Positions 1 to 8,712 of a stretch of 64,000 nucleotides of DNA are shown one piece after another. The translations under genes and the position numbers were made by a program. How positions within the stretch are numbered: position 1 is the stretch's first letter; each line of letters opens with the position of its first letter. The stretch is taken from assembly GCA_958296005.1 (NCBI GenBank), contig CATQHQ010000002.1, forward strand, positions 1,168,501-1,232,500. The letters run 5' to 3'. This DNA comes from Longimicrobiales bacterium (GTDB lineage: Bacteria; Gemmatimonadota; Gemmatimonadetes; Longimicrobiales; Gaopeijiaceae). Under the pieces are notes generated by a model that ran no database searches, was not told the origin of the DNA, and was given only the letters and a program-made list of their open reading frames with translations.

Positions 1-622
1 GTACTACTTCGAGGTCGGCAATCCGTCCTTGGACGCGGAGACCGGCAACGGCGTGGACCTGTTCGTCCGCTACGGGGGCGACCGCCTGCGCGCTGAGGTC
101 ACCGGGTTCTACAACGCGATCTCCGGCTACGTCTACGGACAGCGAACCGGCGAAACGAGCCGCGTGCAGCTGCCCATCTACCAGTACCAGGGTGCCGACG
201 CCGTGCTCGCGGGGTTTGAAGGCGCGCTGGACTGGGACCTGGGCCGGGGTTGGGCGTTCCACGGCAACGCGTCCTACGTCCGGGGCGAGCTGCAGGACAC
301 GCAGCAGCCTCTGCCGCTCATCCCGCCGCTGCAAGGGCGGGCCGCCGTGGAGCATGAACATCCCGCATGGTTTGTCCACGCCGAGACCGAGTTCGCGGCC
401 CGACAGGACAGGGTGGACGAGTTCGAACAGCCCACCGACGGGTACGTCGTCTTCAACGTCGCCGCGGGCGTCCGCCTCACGCTGGCCGGTCGTCTGAACG
501 TGATCACGGCGAACCTGCGAAACGCAACCAACCAGCAGTACAGAAACCACCTCTCCCGGGTCAAGGAGATCATGCCCGAGGCCGGGAGGGGACTCTCGAT
601 CGCCTATCGCGTGGTGTTCTGA
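1..622 (+). CDS. TonB-dependent receptor, C-terminal part (probable zinc type)
   Basis: The reading frame is open from the window edge (first full codon at base 2), so only about 207 C-terminal residues are seen. They are outer-membrane beta-barrel strands: alternating aromatic/polar segments, a late NATNQQYRNHLS motif and a terminal strand ending in VVF, as expected for a TonB receptor C-terminus inserted by the BAM complex. The tail reading RNHLSRVKEIMPEAGRG resembles ZnuD-type zinc receptors as I remember them. The next three genes (His/acid-rich lipoprotein, CDF exporter, ZIP-like protein) support a zinc or related divalent metal substrate. Plug and TonB box lie outside the window. Receptor identity is firm; the metal is inference. 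Confidence 0.85.
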   Translation, partial: YYFEVGNPSLDAETGNGVDLFVRYGGDRLRAEVTGFYNAISGYVYGQRTGETSRVQLPIYQYQGADAVLAGFEGALDWDLGRGWAFHGNASYVRGELQDTQQPLPLIPPLQGRAAVEHEHPAWFVHAETEFAARQDRVDEFEQPTDGYVVFNVAAGVRLTLAGRLNVITANLRNATNQQYRNHLSRVKEIMPEAGRGLSIAYRVVF

Positions 623-659
623 TCGCATCGCGCAAACCTCTACCAAAACGGAGAACAAA

Positions 660-1121
660 ATGAAGAAGCACCGCATCAACTCGACGGTCGCCGTCGCCAT
701 CGCCTCTCTCGCATACGCCGCCGCCTGCAGCGACGACCCCATCCAGCCCGAAGAAGAGCACGCCGAGCCCGAAGGCGTTCAGCTGATCATGAGCGGGCAG
801 ACGATCGCCTCCTTCGATGGCGACGACCAAGCATGGACCGGCGAGCTGGATGTCGCGGTCGGCGAGACCTCCACGATCGAGGTGCGCTTCGTGGACCACG
901 ATGGCGACGCCATCGAGATCGACGAGGACCTGTACCTGGAGGTCGACATAGGGGACGCGTCCGTGGCGACGTTCGACCTGACGACGCCGGGCGGATTCAC
1001 GGGGCGCCTGACGGGCGTCTCCGAGGGCGAGACGACGGCGGTGTTCAAGCTCATGCACGGCACGGTCGGATCGGGGCACCCCGACTTCGTCACCACAGGC
1101 GTGCATGTTCACGTGGACTAG
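660..1121 (+). CDS. Acidic lipoprotein with His-rich tail, putative metal-binding
   Basis: This 153-residue protein starts at ATG 660, 37 bases after the receptor stop. It has a basic N-terminus, a short hydrophobic stretch and a lipobox-like AAAC (Cys22), so it is probably a lipoprotein. The mature part is very acidic (many Asp/Glu) and ends HVHVD; other His residues occur in EEEHAEPE and GSGHPDF. It looks like a small all-beta domain without a family I can name. Placement between a TonB receptor and a CDF transporter suggests it carries or buffers a divalent cation in the periplasm. The function is inference from context. Confidence 0.7.
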   Translation: MKKHRINSTVAVAIASLAYAAACSDDPIQPEEEHAEPEGVQLIMSGQTIASFDGDDQAWTGELDVAVGETSTIEVRFVDHDGDAIEIDEDLYLEVDIGDASVATFDLTTPGGFTGRLTGVSEGETTAVFKLMHGTVGSGHPDFVTTGVHVHVD

Positions 1122-1144
1122 CTTGAGCTGACCGAAGACCGACC

Positions 1145-2077
1145 GTGGGGTCTGCCCACGACCACGCCGAGGAGCTGCGGACAGCGAGCAAGCGCAACCT
1201 GACCGCGGCTCTCGTCCTGATCCTCGGCTACATGCTGGTCGAGGTCGTAGCCGCCGTACTCTCCGGGAGCTTGGCCCTCCTGGCCGACGCCGGGCACATG
1301 CTCACCGACGGGGCTGCGATCGGACTCGCCCTGGCGGCGATGCACTTCGCAACCCGGCCCGCCACGCCGGAGCGAACCTTCGGCTACCGCCGCTTGGAGG
1401 TCCTGGCGGCGCTGCTCAACGCCCTGACGCTCTGGGTGATCGCCGCCGGCGTGATCTTCGAGGCGTACCGCCGGTTCGGGTCGCCGCCGGAGGTCGAGGG
1501 CGGGCTGATGCTGGGGGTGGGCGCGGTCGGCCTTCTGGTCAACGTGGCGGCGGCCTGGATCCTCCACGGCTCCGCCAAGCACAGCGTGAACGTGGAAGGG
1601 GCGTTCCAGCATGTCGTCGCCGACCTGCTGGGCTCTTTCGCGGTGGTGCTGTCCGGGATACTCGTCCTGGCGTTCGGCTGGCACGTCGCCGATCCCATCG
1701 TCAGCGCGCTCATCGGCGTGCTCATCCTGCTGAGCACGTGGCGGCTGCTGAAGAAGGTGGTTCACGTCCTGCTGGAAGGAACGCCGCCGCATGTCGACGT
1801 GCCGCAGATGTGCAGCAAGATCGAGGCGCTGGCAGGGGTCGTCCTCGTCCACGACGTCCACGTATGGACGATCGCTCCGGGCTACGATGCGCTCTCGGCC
1901 CATGTCGTCGCCGACCCCGACGATCAGGGCGAGATGGACGCGCTGCTCCGCCGGGTCCGGCGAGTGGCGTCCGAAGACTTCGGCATTCGGCACGTGACGG
2001 TCCAGATGGAGAGATCGGCGGACGGCTGCACCGAGGACCACCATGTGGACCGGCTGACCGCCCGCAGCCGCGCCTAG
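1145..2077 (+). CDS. Cation diffusion facilitator (CzcD/ZitB-like) zinc exporter
   Basis: 310 residues from GTG 1145, normal for CDF proteins, which exchange cytoplasmic Zn2+ (or Co/Cd) for protons. Six transmembrane segments are recognisable. The signature HMLTD lies in the second (His51, Asp55, with Asp48 just before), and HVVAD in the fifth, together giving the typical His/Asp transport site. The N-terminus has a short HDH element and the C-terminal cytoplasmic domain contains VLVHDVHVWTI, typical of the dimerising metal-binding domain. It lies 23 bases after the lipoprotein and 8 bases before the ZIP-like gene, so the three are probably one transcript. Family assignment is secure; the exact metal is not shown. 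Confidence 0.9.
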   Translation: MGSAHDHAEELRTASKRNLTAALVLILGYMLVEVVAAVLSGSLALLADAGHMLTDGAAIGLALAAMHFATRPATPERTFGYRRLEVLAALLNALTLWVIAAGVIFEAYRRFGSPPEVEGGLMLGVGAVGLLVNVAAAWILHGSAKHSVNVEGAFQHVVADLLGSFAVVLSGILVLAFGWHVADPIVSALIGVLILLSTWRLLKKVVHVLLEGTPPHVDVPQMCSKIEALAGVVLVHDVHVWTIAPGYDALSAHVVADPDDQGEMDALLRRVRRVASEDFGIRHVTVQMERSADGCTEDHHVDRLTARSRA

Positions 2078-2085
2078 GGGTCGTC

Positions 2086-2718
2086 GTGCCCTGGGGTTTG
2101 GCCGCGGCGGCCGCGGCGCCGGTGGCGGGCGTGCTGCTCTATGCGTGTCTCCACGAGCGTCCCCGCCTAGCGCGGATCGTGGACGGCTTCGTGTACGTCG
2201 CCGTGCCCGTTCTGGTGGTCTGGCAGATCGCTCCCCAGGCGTGGGCCCAGCGCGCCGTGCTGCCTGTGGCGGCCGTGGCGCTGGGCTTGGTCGCGGTTCC
2301 GCTGGTGGAGCGGGTGCTTCAGAAGCACGCTGCTCACAGGTACGCCTACGCCGACGACGCGGCGATCGTCGCGAGCCTGTCGGGCATTGCGCTCCACGCC
2401 CTGCTGGAGGGAGCGGCGTTCGCCGGCGACCCGATCGCCGCGCCGGACCGTACGGCGTTCGCCGTCGCCGTCGCGCTGCACCGGGTTCTCTTGGGCTTGG
2501 TGATCTGGTGGCTGGTACGGCCCCGCCACGGCCCGATCCTGGCGTCACTGGCCGTCGCTGCGGTCCCGGTCGTCACGGTGGCCGGCTACTTGGTCGGCGG
2601 CGAGCTCGGAATGGCGGGCGAAGGCCCCGGCGTGGCGCTCTACCAAGCGTTCGTCGCCGGGACGTTGCTGCACGTCGTCTTCCATCAAGGCCGCCGCGAC
2701 CACGACCACGCTCGGTGA
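2086..2718 (+). CDS. ZIP-like polytopic membrane protein
   Basis: About 210 residues from GTG 2086, chosen because it follows the CDF stop by 8 bases and begins directly with a hydrophobic segment. Seven or so membrane spans are visible. Three contain His-centred motifs: LHALLEG, ALHRVLLG and LLHVVFHQ. These resemble the metal-site helices of ZIP (Zrt/Irt-like) permeases (HxxxEG in TM4), although the second canonical HExxHE is degenerate (LHRVLLG). The C-terminus is RRDHDHAR, another possible metal ligand. Its pairing with a CDF exporter and TonB receptor argues for metal transport or sensing. A divergent ZIP homologue is my best call, with moderate certainty. Confidence 0.6.
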   Translation: MPWGLAAAAAAPVAGVLLYACLHERPRLARIVDGFVYVAVPVLVVWQIAPQAWAQRAVLPVAAVALGLVAVPLVERVLQKHAAHRYAYADDAAIVASLSGIALHALLEGAAFAGDPIAAPDRTAFAVAVALHRVLLGLVIWWLVRPRHGPILASLAVAAVPVVTVAGYLVGGELGMAGEGPGVALYQAFVAGTLLHVVFHQGRRDHDHAR

Positions 2719-2737
2719 GGCCGAGGCGTCAACGACG

Positions 2738-2767
2738 TTGCAGGCGTCAACCGCGTGGGCCTATGAT
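2738..2767 (+). promoter_or_regulatory. Putative sigma70-type promoter overlapping a direct repeat
   Basis: TTGCAG (2738-2743), an 18-base spacer and TATGAT (2762-2767) lie upstream of the lipoprotein ATG at 2805. A perfect 10-base direct repeat, AGGCGTCAAC, occurs at 2724-2733 and 2742-2751, flanking and overlapping the -35 element with an 18-base period; it could be an operator. This is read from the sequence only. Confidence 0.4.
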
Positions 2768-2804
2768 AGGCGGACGAGAGGCAGAGAATGGGGAGGAGCA
2801 GGGC

Positions 2805-4010
2805 ATGGGCGTCGTCGCAGCTTGGTCGATCGGAATCGCGGGCCTCGGGGTCGCGACTCTCGGGGTCGCGGCTTGCGGCGAAGGAGCGCCCGGCGCCGGG
2901 TCGACTGTCCGGGACACGTTGCCGTCGGGAGTCGAGCGCGTGACGATCGCGTCCCCCGCCGAACCGGCGTCCCCCGACTGGAAGATCGTGGAAGAGCTGC
3001 GCGTCGGGTCGTTGCAGAGCAGCGGGCCGGACGCCTTCGGCTGGATCGTGGGGTTGGCCGCGCTCGACGGCGGCGGATTCGCCGTCTTCGACTACCAGTC
3101 CCAGGAGTTGCGGTTGTTCGACTTCGAAGGGGGACACCTGGCCACGCACGGCGGCCGCGGCGACGGACCCGGCGAGACGCAAGGGGGCAACGGCGTCATG
3201 CTGGATCCCGGCGGCCGTCTTTGGGTGCCGGACGACCAGCGAGGGCGCATGTCGGTGTTCCACCCCGGCAGCGGCTTCGAGGAGGCCCACGAGTACACGT
3301 CCTTCAGTTGGGGTCCAGTCTGGAGGGGAGCGATGGGCGAAGGCGGCAACGTCTTCCGCCCATTGGTGGAGTACGACAAGGAGCCGCCCTCGCGAACGCT
3401 GGTCGTCTACGACTCCACGATGACGCCGCTGGACTCGTTGCCGATGGGTGTGTATCCGGCGTTCGACGATTCGCCCGGTGCATATTGCTACAGCAACGAA
3501 GGCGGCGGGGGGTGTCAAGCCGTGCCCTTCTACGGCTACGAAATCCGCCTTGTAGACCCGCAGGGCTCGGTCTGGGAGGTGGAAGACGCCGGCGAGTACC
3601 GAATTCGCCGTTGGACGCCCGGCGGCGACACTGCCTTCGTCGTCGTTGTGGACCGGCCGGGGGCGCCGGTGACGGCGGCGGAGCGCGATTCCGCGATCGC
3701 CGAGCTGCGAGAGCGGGTCGGGCCCGGCGTAGAGCTGGACCCAGCCAAGATCCCCGCCGTCAAGCCCGTGATCGAATCCCTCTTCATGCCCGGCGACGGC
3801 AACTTGTGGGTGCACTTCGCGTCCAGCGGAGGGGCGGCGTTCGACGTCTTGGCGCCGAACGGGTCGTACTTGGGCACAGCGGTCGCCGACATCGCCATCG
3901 AGACCGGCGACGCCAAGCCGGTTCTGCAGGACGGGCGCCTGTGGCTGGTGGCGAAGGACGCCCTCGACGTGAACTATGTCGTTCGGGCGCGCTTGGAGGA
4001 CGTCCGGTGA
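2805..4010 (+). CDS. Six-bladed beta-propeller (NHL/6-bladed type) lipoprotein
   Basis: 401 residues from ATG 2805, preceded by GGGAGGAG about 8 bases upstream; the in-frame ATG at 2763 has no such site. A signal peptide ends in a VAAC lipobox, so it is probably lipid-anchored. The mature chain has repeated blades (GFAVFDYQSQELRLFD, GRLWVPDDQRGRMSVF, GNLWVHF, GRLWLVAKD) like the 6-bladed propeller proteins common in Bacteroidota and Gemmatimonadota. GGRGDGPGE in the second blade is typical of that family. Two Cys near residue 230 (AYCYSNEGGGGCQ) may form a disulfide. No catalytic role can be assigned; sensing or binding at the cell surface is a guess. Confidence 0.75.
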   Translation: MGVVAAWSIGIAGLGVATLGVAACGEGAPGAGSTVRDTLPSGVERVTIASPAEPASPDWKIVEELRVGSLQSSGPDAFGWIVGLAALDGGGFAVFDYQSQELRLFDFEGGHLATHGGRGDGPGETQGGNGVMLDPGGRLWVPDDQRGRMSVFHPGSGFEEAHEYTSFSWGPVWRGAMGEGGNVFRPLVEYDKEPPSRTLVVYDSTMTPLDSLPMGVYPAFDDSPGAYCYSNEGGGGCQAVPFYGYEIRLVDPQGSVWEVEDAGEYRIRRWTPGGDTAFVVVVDRPGAPVTAAERDSAIAELRERVGPGVELDPAKIPAVKPVIESLFMPGDGNLWVHFASSGGAAFDVLAPNGSYLGTAVADIAIETGDAKPVLQDGRLWLVAKDALDVNYVVRARLEDVR

Positions 4011-4088
4011 ACCGGAGGACGCCCTGCGCCCTGGCGCCGTAGGGCGGTCCGCCGTCCGATCTTCACTCTCCGATCCAGGAAGGTACCT

Positions 4089-7000
4089 ATGCGTGCTCGC
4101 ATCCTCGCGGCTGCCGGGCTGATCCTTGTCGCCGCCGCTTCTTGGCCAGTGCTGGCGCCTGCGCCCGCAGCCGCCCAAGACGTCCCCACATCGGCCCTGA
4201 AGGCGATGAAGTTCCGCCACATCGGGCCGGTGGGAAATCGAGTCACGTCGGTGGCGGGCGTCGCCGGCGATCCGCTCACCTACTACGCCGGCGCGGCCTC
4301 GGGCGGGCTGTGGAAGACGGAGGACGGCGGCGTCAACTGGCGTCCGGTCTTCGACGACCAGCCGATCCACGCGATCGGGGAAGTGGCCGTGGCGCCGTCG
4401 GACCCCAACGTCGTGTGGGCCGGGACCGGCGAACCATTCATCCGCTCCAACGTGTCGATCGGCAACGGCGTCTGGAAGTCGCTGGACGCCGGCGAGACGT
4501 GGACCCACATGGGGCTGGAGGGAACTGGCCGGATCAGCCGCATCGTCGTGCACCCGACCAACCCGGACGTCGTCTACGCGGCGTCGATCGGCCACGGCTA
4601 CGCGCCCCAGCCCGAACGCGGCGTCTACCGCACGCTCGACGGCGGCGTCACCTGGGAGCACGTGCTCTTCGTGGACGAGGAGACCGGCGCCAGCGACCTG
4701 GTGATCGATCCGGCCAACCCCCGCACCCTCTTCGCCGGCATGTGGCAGATCGCCATCCGCACCTGGACGCGCACCTCCGGCGGCCCCAGCAGCGCGATCC
4801 ACGTCTCCCGCGACGGCGGCACGACGTGGACGCGGCTGGAAGGAAACGGCCTGCCCACCCGCGAGATCGGCAAGATCGCGCTGTGCATGAGCGCCGACGA
4901 CCCGGACCGGGTCTACGCCCTCATCGAGACCGGTGACGGCGTGCCCTGGGAGGGCGGCGACACCGACGGCGGCGAGCTGTGGCGCTCCGACGACGGCGGC
5001 CGCCAGTGGAAGCTGACCAGCTACGACCGCGACCTGGCGGGCCGCACGGCCTACTACACCCGTTGCGAGGCCAACCCCGACGACGCCGACGAAGCCTACT
5101 TCCTGGCCGCGGCCTACAGCACCACCCTGGACGGCGGCGTCACCTCCTCGGCCGCGCCGTTCCTGCAAGGCCCCGTGTGGGACCACCACGACATGTGGAT
5201 CGACCCGGAGAACGGCGACCGCCAGATCGTCGCCGGCGACGGCGGGATCGCCATCTCACGCAACCGGGGGAAGACCTGGTACCGCCAGCAGCTTCCGATC
5301 GCCCAGATGTACCACGTGACGGTGGACAACGCGGTCCCGTACAACGTCATGGGCAACCGCCAGGACGGTCCCTCCACTCGCGGGCCGAGCAACAGCCGAA
5401 CGGGCGGCCTCTTCCTGGGCGGGATCTCCCGGGGGATGTGGCAGACGGTGGGCGGCGGCGAGTCGGGCTTCGCCACGCCCGATCCGACCGACCACAACAT
5501 CGTATGGTCGAGCGCGTCGGGCGCCGGCGGCGGAGGCGGCATCGTGTCTCGCTGGGACGCCCGCACCCGTCAGTACCGGGAGGTCGAAGTGTGGCCCGAG
5601 TCCACGATCGGCCAACCCGCCGACAGCCTGCGCTACCGCTTTCAGTGGACGTTCCCGCTCCTGATCTCTCCCCACGACAACAACACCATCTACGTCACCA
5701 GCCAGCACGTCCACCGCACCACCAACGGCGGCCAGAGCTGGGAGGAGATCAGCCCGGACCTGACCACCAACAACCGCGAGCGCATGGGGATCAGCGGCGG
5801 CCTCACGCCGGACAACATCGGCGTCGAGTACTGCTGCGTGATCTACGCCTTCGACGAATCGCCCCTGGAGCCCGGCGTCCTCTGGGCCGGCACCAACGAC
5901 GGCCTCATGCACGTCTCCCGCGACGGCGGCGGCACATGGACCAACGTCACCGACAATATCCCGGACCTCCCGCCGGACGGGGTGGTGCGGGGGATCGACG
6001 CCTCCCGCCACACGCCCGGCAAGGCGTACATGGTGGTCGAGCATCATCAGGTGGGCGGGTTCGACGCCCGCGCCTACCGCACGGAGGACTACGGCGCCAC
6101 CTGGACCAAGATTACCGACGGCATCGACGACGGAGTGATCAGCTACACGCGGAGCATCCACGAGGACCCGGTTCGTCCCGGCCTCCTGTACCTGGGCACC
6201 GAAGGGTCGCTGTACGTCTCGCTCGACGACGGCGACCGGTGGCAGTCCCTCCACACCAACCTGCCCCACACGCCGATGTACGGTCTCGTCGTGCAGGAGC
6301 ACTTCAACGACTTGGTGGTGGGCACCTACGGCCGCGGCTTCTGGGTCCTCGACGACGTGACGCCCCTCCAGCAGCTCACCGCCGAAGTCGCCGCCAGCGC
6401 CGCCCACCTCTTCGCCCCCCGGGCCGCCTACCGCTTCCGCCCCGTGTCGGAACCGTTCGCGATGTTCGACGACCAGTCCGACGGCGAGAACCCGCCCTAC
6501 GGCGCGTCGATCAACTACTGGCTTGCCGAGGAGACCGACGACAGCGTGAAGATCGAGATCGCCAACGACGCAGGGGATGTGGTGCGGACGCTGGACGGCT
6601 CCGGCCAGGCGGGCGTGAACCGGGTGTGGTGGGACTTGAACGGCGAGCCCGCCACCGAGATCAAGCTGCGCACCAAGCCGCTGTACGCCGACGACATCGA
6701 GTTGGGCGACGAGCGGTGGCGCCCCTTGCCCAGCGTGCTGGGCGGCCCCGGCTCGGGCGCGGCCGTGATCCTACAGCCCCCGGGGGAGTACACGGTCGCG
6801 CTGATCGTCGGCGACCAGCCCGCGTCGGCGCCCCGAACGCTGGAGGTGCGCAAGGACCCGCACTCGGAAGGGACGCCGGCCGACATCCGCGCCCAGCTGG
6901 CGATGCTGGAGGACGTACGGGCCGACTACGAGACGGCGGCGGAGCTGATCAACCGGGTCGAGTGGGCGCGACGGCAGATACTGGACGCGAAGGCGGTGCT

Positions 7001-7340
7001 GGAAGGACGGGGCGACGACGCGTCCCAGGCGATCGCCGCCGCCGCGGACTCGCTGGACCAGCGCCTGATCGCCGCGGAGCAGGGCCTCTTCCAGATGCGC
7101 GCCACCGGGACGGGCCAGGACGGCATCCGGTACCCGACGCGCTTGGTGGAGCGGCTGGGCTACCTCTTCACCACGGTCTCTGTGGGCGACTTTCGCCCCA
7201 CCGACCCACAAGGCGAAGTCCACGCGGTCCTGAAGGAGCGTCTCCTGCGCATCCGCGACGAACTGGAGGCCCTGCTGGGCGACGAGTTGGCCGAGTTCAA
7301 CCGACGGCTACAGGCACACGGGCTGGCGGTGATCTCGTAA
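4089..7340 (+). CDS. Secreted VPS10/BNR-type beta-propeller protein (Asp-box repeats)
   Basis: 1083 residues from ATG 4089 with AGGAAGG just upstream. A cleavable signal peptide ends near APAAAQD. The first ~740 residues carry at least ten Asp-box repeats of the S/T-x-D-x-G-x-T-W type (for example TEDGGVNW, SLDAGETW, SRDGGTTW, TTNGGQSW, TEDYGATW). This indicates paired sialidase/sortilin-like propellers. The remaining 340 residues include a beta-sandwich-like segment and a helical, charged tail. Proteins of this architecture ('WD40/YVTN/BNR-like', often labelled glycosyl hydrolase) are abundant in Gemmatimonadota. No sialidase active-site RIP motif is evident, so a hydrolase activity is not supported; protein binding or assembly is possible. 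Confidence 0.85.
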   Translation: MRARILAAAGLILVAAASWPVLAPAPAAAQDVPTSALKAMKFRHIGPVGNRVTSVAGVAGDPLTYYAGAASGGLWKTEDGGVNWRPVFDDQPIHAIGEVAVAPSDPNVVWAGTGEPFIRSNVSIGNGVWKSLDAGETWTHMGLEGTGRISRIVVHPTNPDVVYAASIGHGYAPQPERGVYRTLDGGVTWEHVLFVDEETGASDLVIDPANPRTLFAGMWQIAIRTWTRTSGGPSSAIHVSRDGGTTWTRLEGNGLPTREIGKIALCMSADDPDRVYALIETGDGVPWEGGDTDGGELWRSDDGGRQWKLTSYDRDLAGRTAYYTRCEANPDDADEAYFLAAAYSTTLDGGVTSSAAPFLQGPVWDHHDMWIDPENGDRQIVAGDGGIAISRNRGKTWYRQQLPIAQMYHVTVDNAVPYNVMGNRQDGPSTRGPSNSRTGGLFLGGISRGMWQTVGGGESGFATPDPTDHNIVWSSASGAGGGGGIVSRWDARTRQYREVEVWPESTIGQPADSLRYRFQWTFPLLISPHDNNTIYVTSQHVHRTTNGGQSWEEISPDLTTNNRERMGISGGLTPDNIGVEYCCVIYAFDESPLEPGVLWAGTNDGLMHVSRDGGGTWTNVTDNIPDLPPDGVVRGIDASRHTPGKAYMVVEHHQVGGFDARAYRTEDYGATWTKITDGIDDGVISYTRSIHEDPVRPGLLYLGTEGSLYVSLDDGDRWQSLHTNLPHTPMYGLVVQEHFNDLVVGTYGRGFWVLDDVTPLQQLTAEVAASAAHLFAPRAAYRFRPVSEPFAMFDDQSDGENPPYGASINYWLAEETDDSVKIEIANDAGDVVRTLDGSGQAGVNRVWWDLNGEPATEIKLRTKPLYADDIELGDERWRPLPSVLGGPGSGAAVILQPPGEYTVALIVGDQPASAPRTLEVRKDPHSEGTPADIRAQLAMLEDVRADYETAAELINRVEWARRQILDAKAVLEGRGDDASQAIAAAADSLDQRLIAAEQGLFQMRATGTGQDGIRYPTRLVERLGYLFTTVSVGDFRPTDPQGEVHAVLKERLLRIRDELEALLGDELAEFNRRLQAHGLAVIS

Positions 7341-7347
7341 GCGGGCG

Positions 7348-8655
7348 TCAGCCGATCACCGACATCGAGGAGTCGCGGTTTGCGCGTCGCTTGCGGCTGA
7401 AGAATCCCAGGTCGCAGGTGCGCCCGGTGCGGGGCAGGGGAACCGTCACCGGGTCGGCGTCGTGGTCGTGGCCCGCCTCCACCTTCTCCACCAGCTCGGC
7501 CATGATGCGGCCTGCCAGGGGCGCGTTCTTGAACTGGTTTCCTGACGTGCCGACGGCCATGTAGAACCCCGGCAGGTCCGACACGTCGTAGATCGGCAGC
7601 CAGTCGTCCGACACGTCGTAGAGGTCCACGACGCCGCCGGTCTGCCCGGGGATCCCCAGTCCCTTGATCCGCTGCGCCTCGCGCATGACCTGGGTCTCCC
7701 ACTGGCGGGTGAAGTTGGAGTTGTAGTCGCTCGGGTCGTCCACCCAGACGCGGTCGTCGCACTCCGGGTCCTCGGAACCGATGACGATGTGGTTGCCCGT
7801 CGTCGGCCTGGAGTAGCAACCCACGTCGCCGTCGGAGATGAGCGGCGCGACCTGTTCGTACTCCAAGCCCTTCGGCGCCGGCACGTAGCAGACCTCGACC
7901 TTGAGCGGGCGGGTGCGCACGCTCATGCCGTCCAGCACCCCGGCCATGGCGTTCACCGTCCCCGAGTGCGGACCGGCCACGTTGACCACCACCGGCGCCT
8001 TGATCTCGTCGCCCCCGGCCAACCGCACGCCCGCCACCGATCCGCTCTCCCGGAGGATATCCACGACCTCGACACCGAACCGAAACCGGCCGCCGTGATG
8101 CTCGCACGCGCGTTGCAGGTTGTGGCAAGCCAGCGTCGGGTCGTCCACGTAGCCCGACTCCGGCAGGTACACGGCCCCGGCGATCTCGCCCCCGGCCGGC
8201 TGCCCGAAGCGCTCGTCGTCCAGCGGAATCGGCGGACCGTACGCGGCGGCGTCGATCCACGGAAAGCGCTCGGTCACCTGCCGCGCCGCGAGCTCCTCGT
8301 AGGGGATCCCCAGCTCGTCCAGGCAGTGCATGACCCCCGCGAGCCCGCCGTTCCGCTCGTTCTTGACGACCAAGCAGCCGGTGTTGACGTACCTCGCCAA
8401 GCCCTTCTCATCGGCCACGCCCAGATAGCGTCCCCAGTCCAGCCAGTGGAAGTAGCTCTCCCGGGCCATGGCGCAGCCCTCCAGCGTGGAGTAGTGGAAG
8501 CGCACGATGGCGCAGCTGCTGCTGGAGGAGCCGAAGCCGGCGGCGGCGTGCCGGTCCAGGTTGAGGGTCCGGCGGCCCGCCTTGGCCAAGTGAAGCCCCA
8601 CGGATGCGCCGATGACCCCGGCCCCGATCACGATGGCGTCGTACCTTTGGTCCAT
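7348..8655 (-). CDS. FAD-dependent oxidoreductase, DAO (sarcosine/glycine oxidase-like) family
   Basis: 435 residues starting at MDQRYDAIVIGAG (ATG at 8655, minus). The in-frame TTG at 8721 would run into the divergent pheA start and was rejected. The N-terminal GAGVIGAS dinucleotide-binding fold and a C-terminal GTSGNQFKNAPLAG segment that closes over FAD are typical of the DAO family, which oxidises secondary or primary amines of small substrates such as sarcosine, glycine or dimethylglycine. SSSSSCAIVRF just after the first fold may contain the flavin-contacting region. The gene converges on the BNR gene with a 7-base gap and diverges from pheA. The substrate is not evident. Confidence 0.85.
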   Translation of the reverse strand: MDQRYDAIVIGAGVIGASVGLHLAKAGRRTLNLDRHAAAGFGSSSSSCAIVRFHYSTLEGCAMARESYFHWLDWGRYLGVADEKGLARYVNTGCLVVKNERNGGLAGVMHCLDELGIPYEELAARQVTERFPWIDAAAYGPPIPLDDERFGQPAGGEIAGAVYLPESGYVDDPTLACHNLQRACEHHGGRFRFGVEVVDILRESGSVAGVRLAGGDEIKAPVVVNVAGPHSGTVNAMAGVLDGMSVRTRPLKVEVCYVPAPKGLEYEQVAPLISDGDVGCYSRPTTGNHIVIGSEDPECDDRVWVDDPSDYNSNFTRQWETQVMREAQRIKGLGIPGQTGGVVDLYDVSDDWLPIYDVSDLPGFYMAVGTSGNQFKNAPLAGRIMAELVEKVEAGHDHDADPVTVPLPRTGRTCDLGFFSRKRRANRDSSMSVIG

Positions 8656-8712
8656 CGGGGGAAGATGATTAGCGGCAGATGCCCCTGCAAGGAGATCGAC
8701 GAACGGGGCATC

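Noticed and set aside
1118..2548. 476-codon minus-strand ORF opposite the CDF and ZIP-like genes
   Set aside because: Arg/Pro-rich antisense shadow with no family.
2685..5189. 834-codon minus-strand ORF
   Set aside because: Shadow of the propeller lipoprotein and BNR genes in GC-rich DNA; low-complexity Arg/Val/Gly composition and no domain.
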